Shown: positions 1 to 7,699 of the stretch, piece after piece
Layout: every line of letters begins with the position of its first letter
How positions within the stretch are numbered: position 1 is the stretch's first letter
Assembly (NCBI GenBank): GCA_013153655.1
Contig: JAADEB010000041.1
Location: 1 to 13,148, forward strand
DNA length: 13,148 nucleotides
From: Chlorobiota bacterium
Lineage (GTDB): Bacteria > Bacteroidota > Bacteroidia > Flavobacteriales > Flavobacteriaceae
Direction of reading: 5' to 3'
Program-made: the position numbers and the translations under genes
The notes under the pieces: model-generated
Seen by the model: only the letters and a program-made list of their open reading frames with translations
What the model was told of the DNA's origin: nothing
Database searches by the model: none

Positions 1-2138
1 CAGTCGAAGGCGTGATGAAAGCACGCGGCTTGACTGACAAAGACAAGCTTGCCGCAGTAAAAACGTTCATGCCGCGTGGCGGACGTGACGAATACTTCGG
101 CATTGTGGGTACCGGTAACTCCGGTACGATGATCGTGTACGGCGTTCCGTCGATGCGTATCTACAAGTATGTCGGTGTGTTTACACCCGAACCTTGGCAA
201 GGATACGGTTTCGACGACGAATCGCAATTGCTCCTGAAAAAATCCTCGTTGGACAACCGCATTCCCACTTACGGTGACATGCGTTTCCCGGCTTATTCGG
301 AAACCAACGGCGATTACGACGGTAAATACGCTTTCTTTACTGACGGCGCCAATGCGCGTGTGGCTCTTATGGGTCTGGACGACTTCGAAACCAAGCAGGT
401 TCTGTCCAATCCCATCATGAACAACCTGTTCGCGCAAGCCGTGGTAACGCCCAACACCGAATATGTGATCCAATCGGGTCAATATCCTCATCCTTGGGAT
501 ATGCGCGAAACCGATATGGCCAAAGCCAAAAACGCCGTTACTTTCTGGAAAGTTCACCGTATTGAAAAAGAAGGTGAACACAAAGGACGTATCATCAAGG
601 AACAATCCTTTGCCGTTGAATTGCCCGCTTATCAATTGGACTACAACGATGCCGGTAAAGGTGCCAGCGACGGCTTGTTCTTCGAATTGGCCATCAAAGA
701 CGGTAAATACTACCTCCTGGCTATGGATTACAAAAAAGCCGAAGCCGCCGCTAAAACCAAAGTGAACGACTTCAACGTGGTACCTTTCGACAAAATCAAA
801 GGCAGCGTTTCCTTCATCGAATTGCCCGCAGCCGCCAATACCGTAAAAGTTTCGCCCGACGGCAAATACGTAGTTCTCGCCGCCGACAACGTATTGGTAT
901 TGGATGCCGCCAAAATCAAATCCAATCTGGGTAAAAACGTCAAAGCCGACGCCGTTCTGCACAAATCCATTCCCGTTGGCAAAGGCGTGGTGGACGTAAC
1001 TTTCGACTACCGCAAAAACATTGCCTATGCTTCGGCTCATGACGACAGCAAAATCGTTCGTTTCGATTACGTAAACGGAACCAAAAAAGACGAAGTTAAA
1101 CTCGACTTCAAACCTTCGTACATCACGACGCCGCAAGGTCAATCGGCTCATCCTCATTCCAACTACCTGATTGCCGTGGATAAGGAAGCCTATCTGAAAA
1201 ACTTGCCTAAGACCGGTCCGGTTCGTCCGAGCATTCAACACCTGATCGACATCTCGGCCGATGACGAAATGACCGACCTCTACACCATGACCTTGCCGCA
1301 AGCCAACGTGTACGGCAACGAACTTATCCTGCGTACCACCATCAAACCCATCATCCGTTATCCTACGGGTACCAACTCCCGTACGGGTGAACCTTCTCCT
1401 TTCCGTGCCGTGGCCGGTCAGGAAAAAGTGGAACGTAAAGGAAACCGCGTACACATTTTCGGTACGTTGATCCGTTCGCACATTACACCTGAAATCGTGG
1501 AAGTAAACGAAGGCGATATCGTCACCTTCCACCTCACCAACCTGGAACGTGCCGAAGACGAAACCCACGGCTTCACCGTGGACACCTATGGTAAGCACGG
1601 TTCGTTCGAACCCGGTAAAACGGCTTCCTTGACCTTTGTGGCCGACCGCGCCGGTGTGTTCCCTTACTACTGTACGGAATTCTGTTCGGCACTTCACTTG
1701 GAAATGGAAGGTATCCTGCTGGTACGTCCCAAAGGCTATAAAGGTGCTCCGCTCGGAAGCAATTTCAGCAGCCTGGATGCCGGTGCCAACGTAAAAGAAA
1801 AACTCACCAAAGCCGATTTGGAAAAATATAAGAAAGATTACGAAAAGAAAGTGGAAGTTATCAAGCAAACCGCCGATGTGATCAACGGTGTGGTGAAATA
1901 CTTGAAAGAAAACCACTATGAAAAATATCCTTATGTAAAAGCTTTGGTGGAAGACGCCGTTGACCAATTGAACAAAGCCAAGTTCGCCGAAGACAACTAT
2001 AAGAAATATGCAAAAGAAGGCAAATGGAAAGATGCCTTCCTGTGGGCCGAACAATATTGGCAATATCAAGTTAAGGCAGCCGACGTAGGTTTGCGTGCCA
2101 AGAAATTGTTGGATGAAAAACTGGGTAAAGAACAGTAA
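1..2138 (+). CDS. nosZ: NosZ-like protein with CuA site only (CuZ ligands lost); 5'-partial
   Basis: A homologue of nitrous oxide reductase, the periplasmic enzyme that reduces N2O to N2, lacking its start: the frame is open to the window edge. Alignment to the next gene suggests about 50-55 N-terminal residues, including the export signal, are missing; the GTG at 12 is internal and is used here as residue 1. Residues 1-470 match the NosZ propeller and 475-575 the cupredoxin domain. The CuA site is complete: His519, Cys554, Cys558, His562 and Met565 (C-x3-C-x3-H-x2-M). All seven CuZ histidine positions are substituted in alignment with the neighbour: Arg91, Phe92, Phe140, Asn276, Asp328, Gln375, Tyr434. 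It should therefore bind CuA but not the catalytic cluster. Residues 590-708 form a Lys/Glu-rich, probably helical tail. The reading frame is undamaged. Inferred role: electron-transfer subunit partnering the following gene. NosZ homology is very secure; the subunit role is inference. Confidence 0.9.
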   Translation, partial: VEGVMKARGLTDKDKLAAVKTFMPRGGRDEYFGIVGTGNSGTMIVYGVPSMRIYKYVGVFTPEPWQGYGFDDESQLLLKKSSLDNRIPTYGDMRFPAYSETNGDYDGKYAFFTDGANARVALMGLDDFETKQVLSNPIMNNLFAQAVVTPNTEYVIQSGQYPHPWDMRETDMAKAKNAVTFWKVHRIEKEGEHKGRIIKEQSFAVELPAYQLDYNDAGKGASDGLFFELAIKDGKYYLLAMDYKKAEAAAKTKVNDFNVVPFDKIKGSVSFIELPAAANTVKVSPDGKYVVLAADNVLVLDAAKIKSNLGKNVKADAVLHKSIPVGKGVVDVTFDYRKNIAYASAHDDSKIVRFDYVNGTKKDEVKLDFKPSYITTPQGQSAHPHSNYLIAVDKEAYLKNLPKTGPVRPSIQHLIDISADDEMTDLYTMTLPQANVYGNELILRTTIKPIIRYPTGTNSRTGEPSPFRAVAGQEKVERKGNRVHIFGTLIRSHITPEIVEVNEGDIVTFHLTNLERAEDETHGFTVDTYGKHGSFEPGKTASLTFVADRAGVFPYYCTEFCSALHLEMEGILLVRPKGYKGAPLGSNFSSLDAGANVKEKLTKADLEKYKKDYEKKVEVIKQTADVINGVVKYLKENHYEKYPYVKALVEDAVDQLNKAKFAEDNYKKYAKEGKWKDAFLWAEQYWQYQVKAADVGLRAKKLLDEKLGKEQ

Positions 2139-2168
2139 ACCTAATTGCTTACCTGTATAAATAATAAA

Positions 2169-4616
2169 ATGAATAACATTATGAAAAATATATTCAAATC
2201 CGGTTGGTTCCGTGCCTTGACGGCCGCTATGGCCCTCCTGCTCATCACCGTATTTGCCGTACAATGCGGTAAAGGCGGTGAAGAAAAAGGCGGCACGACC
2301 AAAGAATCCGCCGTGGGTGCGCCCCGCGGTAAAGAAAGCTTCCAAGACGTGGTAAAACGCCGCGGCTTGAACGAAGACGACGTGTTGGCGGCCGTTAAAA
2401 CCTATACGCCCGACAACCTGAAAGACGAAGGTGTGGCTGCCAACTCCGGCGGTCAGGAAGGTAACATGCCCACCTATGTGTTCCCTTCCATGCGTATGGT
2501 AAAATACATTCCCATCAACACCCGTCAACCCTATGCCGGTTTCGGATACTCCGAAGAAACCTACAACTTGATGAAGGACGGTTTTATCGACGGTGCCGAA
2601 ATCCTCTGGGGTGATACCCACCATCCCGGCTTCTCCGAAACCGACGGTGTTTACAACGGAAAATGGCTCTGTATTAACGATAAAGCCAACCCGCGTATCT
2701 ACATCGTTGACCTGCGCGACTGGTATGTAAAACAAATCATCCAAAACCCGATCTTCCGTTCGGATCACGGTGGTAGCTTCTTTACGCCCAATTCCGAATA
2801 CATCATGGAAGCCTGCCAATATCCGGCTCCCTACGATCACAAATATCATGAACTCACCGAAGCCAACTTCAAAAAATACTGGCGAGGTGGTTTGACCTAC
2901 TGGAAATTCGATAACGAATCCGGTAAAGTGGACCTCAACAAATCCTTTACCTTCGAATTTCCTCCGTACACCCAAGACCTTTCGGATGCCGGTAAAGCCA
3001 AATCCTACGGCTGGGGATTCACCAACTCCTTCTGTACGGAAATGTACTTCGGCGGTATCGAAGCCGGACGTCCTCCTTTCGAAGCCGGTTGTTCGTCGCG
3101 TGACGTGGACTACTTGCACGTAACCAACTGGAAAAAAGCCGAAGAACTCTTCAAAGCCGGTAAAATCGGTAAGAAAGTGGTTAACGGCATGCACGTAATT
3201 ACCATCGACGAAGCGGTGAAAAACGGCTTGCTCTACTTGATTCCCGAACCCAAATCGCCTCACGGTGTGGACGTAAGCCCTTGCGGTAAGTACATCATCG
3301 TGGCCGGTAAATTGGACTCCCACGCTTGGGTATATGATTTCGACAAAATCATGAAAGCCATCAAGGACAAAAACTTCGAAGGCAAAGACGAATTCGGCAT
3401 TCCCATCATTCCTTTGAAGGCCGCTTTGCACAAGTCGGTGGAAGTGGGTCTGGGACCTCTGCACAACCAATTCGACAGCCGCGACGGAGTGATCTATACC
3501 TCCATTTACGTGGATTCGCGTGTAACCAAATGGAACTACAAGAGCGACGATCCGGAAGGTAAAAACTCCGTATTGGCTTATGTGCCTTCGCACTACAACA
3601 TCGGTCACTTGGTATCCTACCACGGCGACACCAAAAAACCGCGCGGTAAATACCTGATCGCTTTGAACAAACTGTCCATCGACCGTTTCAACCCGGTAGG
3701 TCCTCTGCACCCGCAAAACCACCAGTTGATCGACATCGAATCCGAACAACCGAAGATCATCTACGACTTGCCGTTGCCTATGGGTGAACCGCACTACACG
3801 GCCATGATCGGTCGCGATGTGTACGAAGGCAATGCCATGGAAGTATATCCCGTAGGTACCGATATTACCACCATGTCCAAATCCAAATATGCCATCAATG
3901 CCGGTGAAGAAAAAACCGATACGAAAGGCAACACGGTGGAAATCTTCGGAACCATCAAGGACGGCAAAGTTACGCCCGCCAATATCGAAGTAACCCAAGG
4001 TCAAGACGTGGTGATCCACCTGACCAACTTGGGTCAAAGCGTGTATGATCATTATGTATATGAGATCGCATCCTACGACAAGATGTATGCTTATGCTCCG
4101 GGTGAAACGGCTACCATCAAGTTCAATGCCGAAAAATCCGGTGTGTATCCCATCCTCCTGGATGCACAAAACAGCCCGAGTAAACGTCAATTGGTGGGTT
4201 ACTTGACCGTGAAATTCGACCAAGCCGCCGAGAAAAAACGTGTATTGGCTTACACCGATCGTATCAAGTGGGACCAAGAAGTTCAAGCCTTCAAACCCTC
4301 GGCCATCGAGTTGAAAAACATGTTGCCGGGTGAAATCGAATTCTTGAACTACGGATGTAACGCTTGTCACAAATTCGGTGAAGACTTCAACGGTCCCGAC
4401 CTGCTCATGGTTCACAAACGCCGTTCCAAAGAATGGTTGAAAGACTGGATTCTCCATACCGAAAAACATCACAAAGATCCGGACATCGTTGCGTTGGCCA
4501 ACAAGTTCAAACTCTACATGCCCAACCAACATGTGGATCCCAAAGATGTGGATAAGTTGATTGAGTACATGAAAGCCAAATCCGAACAAGTCATCAAAGA
4601 AAAAGCCGGAAAATAA
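2169..4616 (+). CDS. nosZ: NosZ-like catalytic (CuZ) protein with C-terminal cytochrome c; CuA ligands lost
   Basis: An 815-residue nitrous oxide reductase homologue, exported to the periplasm. The ATG at 2169 (or 2181) is preferred because a basic N-terminus and hydrophobic segment (residues 14-31) follow. Cys33 after FAVQ is a weak lipobox, so it may be lipid-anchored; there is no twin-arginine motif, as in clade II NosZ. All seven CuZ histidines are present: His151-His152 (DTHHP), His200, His365, His432, His480, His542, with spacings close to known NosZ. The cupredoxin domain (residues 588-683) aligns without gaps to the upstream protein, but the CuA ligands are replaced by Tyr629, Leu664, Asn668, Lys672 and Leu675. 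A cytochrome c domain follows (CNACH at 730-734, likely axial Met784), as in the cNosZ of Epsilonproteobacteria, which however retain CuA. It starts about 30 bases after the first gene, so the two are co-transcribed. Inferred to be the N2O-reducing subunit that takes electrons via the partner's CuA. Confidence 0.93.
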   Translation: MNNIMKNIFKSGWFRALTAAMALLLITVFAVQCGKGGEEKGGTTKESAVGAPRGKESFQDVVKRRGLNEDDVLAAVKTYTPDNLKDEGVAANSGGQEGNMPTYVFPSMRMVKYIPINTRQPYAGFGYSEETYNLMKDGFIDGAEILWGDTHHPGFSETDGVYNGKWLCINDKANPRIYIVDLRDWYVKQIIQNPIFRSDHGGSFFTPNSEYIMEACQYPAPYDHKYHELTEANFKKYWRGGLTYWKFDNESGKVDLNKSFTFEFPPYTQDLSDAGKAKSYGWGFTNSFCTEMYFGGIEAGRPPFEAGCSSRDVDYLHVTNWKKAEELFKAGKIGKKVVNGMHVITIDEAVKNGLLYLIPEPKSPHGVDVSPCGKYIIVAGKLDSHAWVYDFDKIMKAIKDKNFEGKDEFGIPIIPLKAALHKSVEVGLGPLHNQFDSRDGVIYTSIYVDSRVTKWNYKSDDPEGKNSVLAYVPSHYNIGHLVSYHGDTKKPRGKYLIALNKLSIDRFNPVGPLHPQNHQLIDIESEQPKIIYDLPLPMGEPHYTAMIGRDVYEGNAMEVYPVGTDITTMSKSKYAINAGEEKTDTKGNTVEIFGTIKDGKVTPANIEVTQGQDVVIHLTNLGQSVYDHYVYEIASYDKMYAYAPGETATIKFNAEKSGVYPILLDAQNSPSKRQLVGYLTVKFDQAAEKKRVLAYTDRIKWDQEVQAFKPSAIELKNMLPGEIEFLNYGCNACHKFGEDFNGPDLLMVHKRRSKEWLKDWILHTEKHHKDPDIVALANKFKLYMPNQHVDPKDVDKLIEYMKAKSEQVIKEKAGK

Positions 4617-4638
4617 TCCGGATGTAAACTAAGTTACG

Positions 4639-4672
4639 GGAAAAGCCGCCATTTTCTGGCGGCTTTCCTTTT
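4639..4672 (+). terminator. Hairpin terminator after the NosZ pair
   Basis: Arms GGAAAAGCCGCC (4639-4650) and GGCGGCTTTCC (4658-4668) pair over 11 base pairs with one bulged A and a 7-base loop, followed by TTTT. It lies 23 bases after the second NosZ stop codon and looks like an intrinsic terminator. Because the downstream genes are on the same strand, it may be leaky, giving more NosZ than maturation-protein transcript, or the downstream genes may have their own promoter. Confidence 0.75.
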
Positions 4673-4699
4673 AAATGACTGACAAATGTTTTATATTTG
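4669..4699 (+). promoter_or_regulatory. Candidate Bacteroidota-type promoter, upstream copy
   Basis: TATATTTG at 4692-4699 fits the TAnnTTTG -7 box of Bacteroidota exactly. Nineteen bases upstream is TTTT (4669-4672), a 3-of-4 match to the TTTG -33 box, but this overlaps the T-run of the terminator. It could drive the nosB-to-YceI genes. Pattern match only. Confidence 0.3.
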
Positions 4700-4739
4700 A
4701 ATAAAACTGAGAATCCGCCCAAAAAATCCGTGCGAATTC

Positions 4740-4770
4740 TTTGAGATTTATCAGAAAATCACCAATTTTG
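4740..4770 (+). promoter_or_regulatory. Candidate promoter with FNR/CRP-like half-sites before nosB
   Basis: TTTG at 4740-4743, a 19-base spacer and CAATTTTG at 4763-4770 match the Bacteroidota -33/-7 arrangement except for the first base of the -7 box. Overlapping it, 4741-4754 reads TTGAG-ATTT-ATCAG, 8 of 10 defined positions of the FNR-type palindrome TTGAT-N4-ATCAA. CRP/FNR-family regulators often control denitrification genes. The overlap with the -33 box would be unusual for an activator and could suit repression. An A-rich leader follows up to the ATG at 4788. In AT-rich DNA such matches can occur by chance. Confidence 0.3.
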
Positions 4771-4787
4771 AAAAAAAATAAATAGCG

Positions 4788-5558
4788 ATGAGTATAACAA
4801 AATCTAAGTTCGGAATCCTCTATCTGCTGACCGGAATTATCGGTCTGGCCCTTATTATCATGACCTATTTCATGCCTATGTGGTGGGTGGCTTTGCAGAG
4901 CCATCAGTATCCCAAAAGCATGTACCCGAAGGGTATTCGTATCGAGTTTAAGTACGACGGCGTGTACAACGGATGCGAAGGCGTCCGCGAACGCGAAGAG
5001 CTGGCCATGGATGCCGGCGCCGACTGCTTGATCGAAATGAACAAAATCAACCACTTTATCGGTATGTATCCCATTGTACAAGGCGTGAATGATGTGGATG
5101 AATTGGGTAACCATGTGCCTTATCCCGTGTATGCCGGCGACAAAATTCCGCCCGAAGAAATTCCCGGTGCTTTGAAGATGCTGGATAAAATCATGCGAAG
5201 CGCCAAATATATCTTCGTGTTGTTCTTTATTTTCGGTCTTCTGTTCCTGGTGCCCAAAAAATCCACCAACATTTTGGGTATTATCACCGCCTTGGCGCCT
5301 ATTTTCTTCCTGGCCATTTATATTTATTATCTGTGGTGGTACGGCCATCATCTGGGATTGCACGGCGGTGGTGCGTTTAGCGGTATCAAACCTTTTATGC
5401 CCACGGTGTTCGGCGAAGGTAAGGTGGCGCAATTTACCACCGAGTCGTATCCCGACAAAGGTTTCTTTATCGGCTTGGCCGGTATGTTGCTCATGTTTAT
5501 CAGTTTGGCCTTTAAGAACAAATACATTAAGGAATCCCAAACCGAATCCGCTTTCTAA
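4788..5558 (+). CDS. nosB: NosB-like membrane protein of clade II nos clusters
   Basis: A 256-residue inner-membrane protein with four likely membrane segments (about 9-29, 140-156, 162-184 and 226-243). Its position directly between nosZ and nosD is that of NosB in clade II nos clusters such as that of Wolinella, whose biochemical role is not established. Between the first two helices is a large, probably periplasmic loop with Cys63 and Cys80 and a conserved-looking NHFIGMYP stretch (89-96). After helix 3 comes a His/Gly-rich segment (HHLGLHGGG, 187-195) and a segment ending in TESYP (218-222). The histidines and cysteines could bind copper or haem, but no known motif is complete. Its stop is 4 bases before the nosD start, so it is co-transcribed with nosD. 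Name assigned by context and membrane layout; function unknown. Confidence 0.75.
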   Translation: MSITKSKFGILYLLTGIIGLALIIMTYFMPMWWVALQSHQYPKSMYPKGIRIEFKYDGVYNGCEGVREREELAMDAGADCLIEMNKINHFIGMYPIVQGVNDVDELGNHVPYPVYAGDKIPPEEIPGALKMLDKIMRSAKYIFVLFFIFGLLFLVPKKSTNILGIITALAPIFFLAIYIYYLWWYGHHLGLHGGGAFSGIKPFMPTVFGEGKVAQFTTESYPDKGFFIGLAGMLLMFISLAFKNKYIKESQTESAF

Positions 5559-5562
5559 GAAG

Positions 5563-6897
5563 ATGAAAAAAGGTTTTATATACCTTATATTAATATTATA
5601 CACTTTCCCGGTAGCCGCCCAACTGGGTGGCTACAAACCGGGATTGGAACATGAAGTGAAAGGTGCGCCGCCTGGTGCGCCTGTTATTTCATTGCAACCG
5701 CTATTGGACAGTTTGCAGCCCGGCGATACGCTCAAACTCCAAGCCGCCCTCTACCACGGTCCCGGCCATATTCGTACCGAAGGCGTTGTGATCGACGGAC
5801 AAGGCCATGCCACCATCACCGGTCTTCACAAGCGCTCGGTGCTTTACATTGAAGCGCCCAACGTAACGGTGCGGAATTGCAAATTGATCAATTCCGGCGA
5901 CTCGCCCGACAAAATCGATTGTGCCGTAAAGGTCAATAAGCAAAACGGTTTTCTAATTTATAATAATAAAATAGAAAACACCCTGTTCGGTATCGATGTG
6001 TTTTGGTCCGAGTACGGGAAAATTCTTCACAATGACATCACCTCCATCGCCAAGAACACCAAAGGTATGAAAGGCGATGCCATTCGTTTCTGGTACTCCA
6101 AAAACAACCTGGTTCAGGAAAACTATTGGCACCAAGTGCGCGACATGGTGGTTTGGTACTCCGAAGCCAACCAATTTATCGGAAACAAAGGCGACGGCAA
6201 CCGGTACAGCATCCACTTCATGTATTCGCACAACAACAAAATTTCCTACAACCATTTCAGCAATTCGTCCGTAGGCGTGTTCCTCATGTACAGCGAAGAG
6301 ACCATCATGGACTACAACCTCATCGAGAACTCGCAAGGCGTTACGGGAATGTGCCTGGGAATGAAGGAAACTTCCTCCAACCAAATCCTCAACAACCGTT
6401 TCCTCTATTCGGCCCGCGGAATTTATATCGATGTGTCGCCCTTTGTGCCCTGGAAAAAGAACACCATCCAAGGCAACGAAATCGCTTTCTGCGGTACGGG
6501 AATCGAATTCCTGAAAGATCAGGAAGGTAACGTGTTTACCGACAACCTGTTCCACGACAATTTGCAACAAATATTCGTGCAAGGAGGCGGCGGTGCCTAT
6601 CGTAACAAATGGGAACACAACTATTGGGACGATTACGAAGGCTATGACAAGGACCGCGACAATATCGGCGATTTTCCTTACCGCCTCTATGAATACCATG
6701 CGCGGCTATGGCGCTTCAATCCGGATGTGAAATTCTTTTTCGGTGCGCCCATCCTGTCGCTTTTGGATTATCTGGAAAAACTGGCTCCGTTCAGCAAGCC
6801 GGTGTTTATCATGAAGGATAAGAAACCTATTTTCAATATGAAAATTTACCTGAAAAAATACGAACCTTATAAACCGATGTATAATGGGAAAGAATGA
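5563..6897 (+). CDS. nosD: NosD, periplasmic CuZ-maturation protein
   Basis: A 444-residue periplasmic protein needed for assembly of the copper-sulfur CuZ centre of NosZ, acting with the NosFY ABC transporter. The ATG at 5563 was chosen over upstream in-frame codons because it starts a clear signal peptide (Lys-Lys then a hydrophobic core, cleavage near VAA-Q at 19-20) and lies 4 bases after the nosB stop. Residues about 65-375 form a right-handed parallel beta-helix (repeating N-x-I/F and G-I/V-x-V/L/F patterns), the CASH/NosD fold. Near its end is the family hallmark NYWDDYEGYDKDRD (353-366) followed by IGDFPY. The last 70 residues contain a short hydrophobic stretch (390-402) and a basic tail. 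The 3' end overlaps nosG by 14 bases, indicating translational coupling. Identification is secure. Confidence 0.95.
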   Translation: MKKGFIYLILILYTFPVAAQLGGYKPGLEHEVKGAPPGAPVISLQPLLDSLQPGDTLKLQAALYHGPGHIRTEGVVIDGQGHATITGLHKRSVLYIEAPNVTVRNCKLINSGDSPDKIDCAVKVNKQNGFLIYNNKIENTLFGIDVFWSEYGKILHNDITSIAKNTKGMKGDAIRFWYSKNNLVQENYWHQVRDMVVWYSEANQFIGNKGDGNRYSIHFMYSHNNKISYNHFSNSSVGVFLMYSEETIMDYNLIENSQGVTGMCLGMKETSSNQILNNRFLYSARGIYIDVSPFVPWKKNTIQGNEIAFCGTGIEFLKDQEGNVFTDNLFHDNLQQIFVQGGGGAYRNKWEHNYWDDYEGYDKDRDNIGDFPYRLYEYHARLWRFNPDVKFFFGAPILSLLDYLEKLAPFSKPVFIMKDKKPIFNMKIYLKKYEPYKPMYNGKE

Positions 6898-7687
6898 TGC
6901 CAAACTCAACAGGCGCCAATTCCTGAAAGCCTCGGCGGCGGCCGTTGTGTCGCTGGCGGCGGTGGGAAGCGTGGCTTATTGGCTCAAAGACAAATCGGAC
7001 ATGCGCAGCCGCGGATTGTTGCGCCCGCCCGGAGCCATCAACGAGGACGAATTCCTGTTTGCCTGTATCAAATGCGGCTTGTGTGTGCAAATTTGTCCCG
7101 TGCGTGCCATCAAATTGGCCGACTGGGATGCCGGACTTTCCTACGGAACGCCTTATATCGACGCCGACGTACAGGCTTGCGATTTCTCCTGCGATTCCAT
7201 TCAATGTGCCGAGACCTGTCCCACGGCGGCTTTGAATTTCCAAGTGTTCAAGAAAGCCGGCGAAGAAGCCGTAACGGAATTGTATGCCAAATACAACAAT
7301 AAATTGCCTGCGGATGTCAATCCGTTCAAGGTGCAAATTCATGCCATGAAACGGGTCTATCACCTGGGAATCGCCAAGGTGGATCCGGAAAAATGTCTGG
7401 CCTATCACGGCAAGGGTTACGAAGGCCCGCTCACCAAGCATCGCGCCAAATTGCGCCCGCCCGGAAAGGACGAACGGGTCCATACGGACGAAATTCACGT
7501 CAAGCGCGAGATGTGCGACCTCTGTGCCGTCTATTGCCCGCTGGGTGAGGATGCCATCGTAATGGAAAAAACCGGCGAAGGCCGTATGCTACCGAAAATA
7601 TTGGAAGGATGCGTGGGTTGCGGTGTGTGTGAAATGGTTTGTCCCACCGAGCCCAAAGCTATTGTCATTGAACCCGCAGAACTCTAA
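6884..7687 (+). CDS. nosG: NosG, NapG-type periplasmic polyferredoxin
   Basis: A 267-residue ferredoxin predicted to carry four [4Fe-4S] clusters and to act with the membrane protein NosH as a menaquinol dehydrogenase feeding electrons to NosZ, by analogy with NapGH of nitrate reduction. A Tat signal is present (NRRQFLK, residues 9-15, then an Ala/Val-rich core), so the folded protein is exported, unlike the Sec-type NosZ. Cysteine groups: 61-64-67-71; 99-103-108-112; 211-214-218, with Cys171 as the likely fourth ligand of that cluster; and 243-246-249-253. Length and cluster pattern match NapG/NosG. It starts inside nosD and is followed after 12 bases by nosH. Confidence 0.93.
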   Translation: MGKNDAKLNRRQFLKASAAAVVSLAAVGSVAYWLKDKSDMRSRGLLRPPGAINEDEFLFACIKCGLCVQICPVRAIKLADWDAGLSYGTPYIDADVQACDFSCDSIQCAETCPTAALNFQVFKKAGEEAVTELYAKYNNKLPADVNPFKVQIHAMKRVYHLGIAKVDPEKCLAYHGKGYEGPLTKHRAKLRPPGKDERVHTDEIHVKREMCDLCAVYCPLGEDAIVMEKTGEGRMLPKILEGCVGCGVCEMVCPTEPKAIVIEPAEL

Positions 7688-7699
7688 AATCCGAAAATT

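Noticed and set aside
2145..2168. TTG start for the second NosZ-like gene
   Set aside because: ATG codons at 2169 and 2181 give a normal signal segment; the TTG is only 6 bases after the previous stop and adds no typical sequence.
1..4616. One or both NosZ-like genes being pseudogenes or sequencing artefacts
   Set aside because: Both frames are uninterrupted, keep the fold-defining residues, and differ specifically and reciprocally at metal ligands; random decay would not give this pattern.
5368..5562. N-terminal extension of NosD
   Set aside because: The in-frame extension overlaps the end of nosB in another frame and would bury the obvious signal peptide starting at 5563.
4671..5603. 310-codon open frame on the minus strand
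   Set aside because: Antisense to nosB with a His/Gln-rich composition typical of a complementary-strand shadow; it also runs through the terminator.
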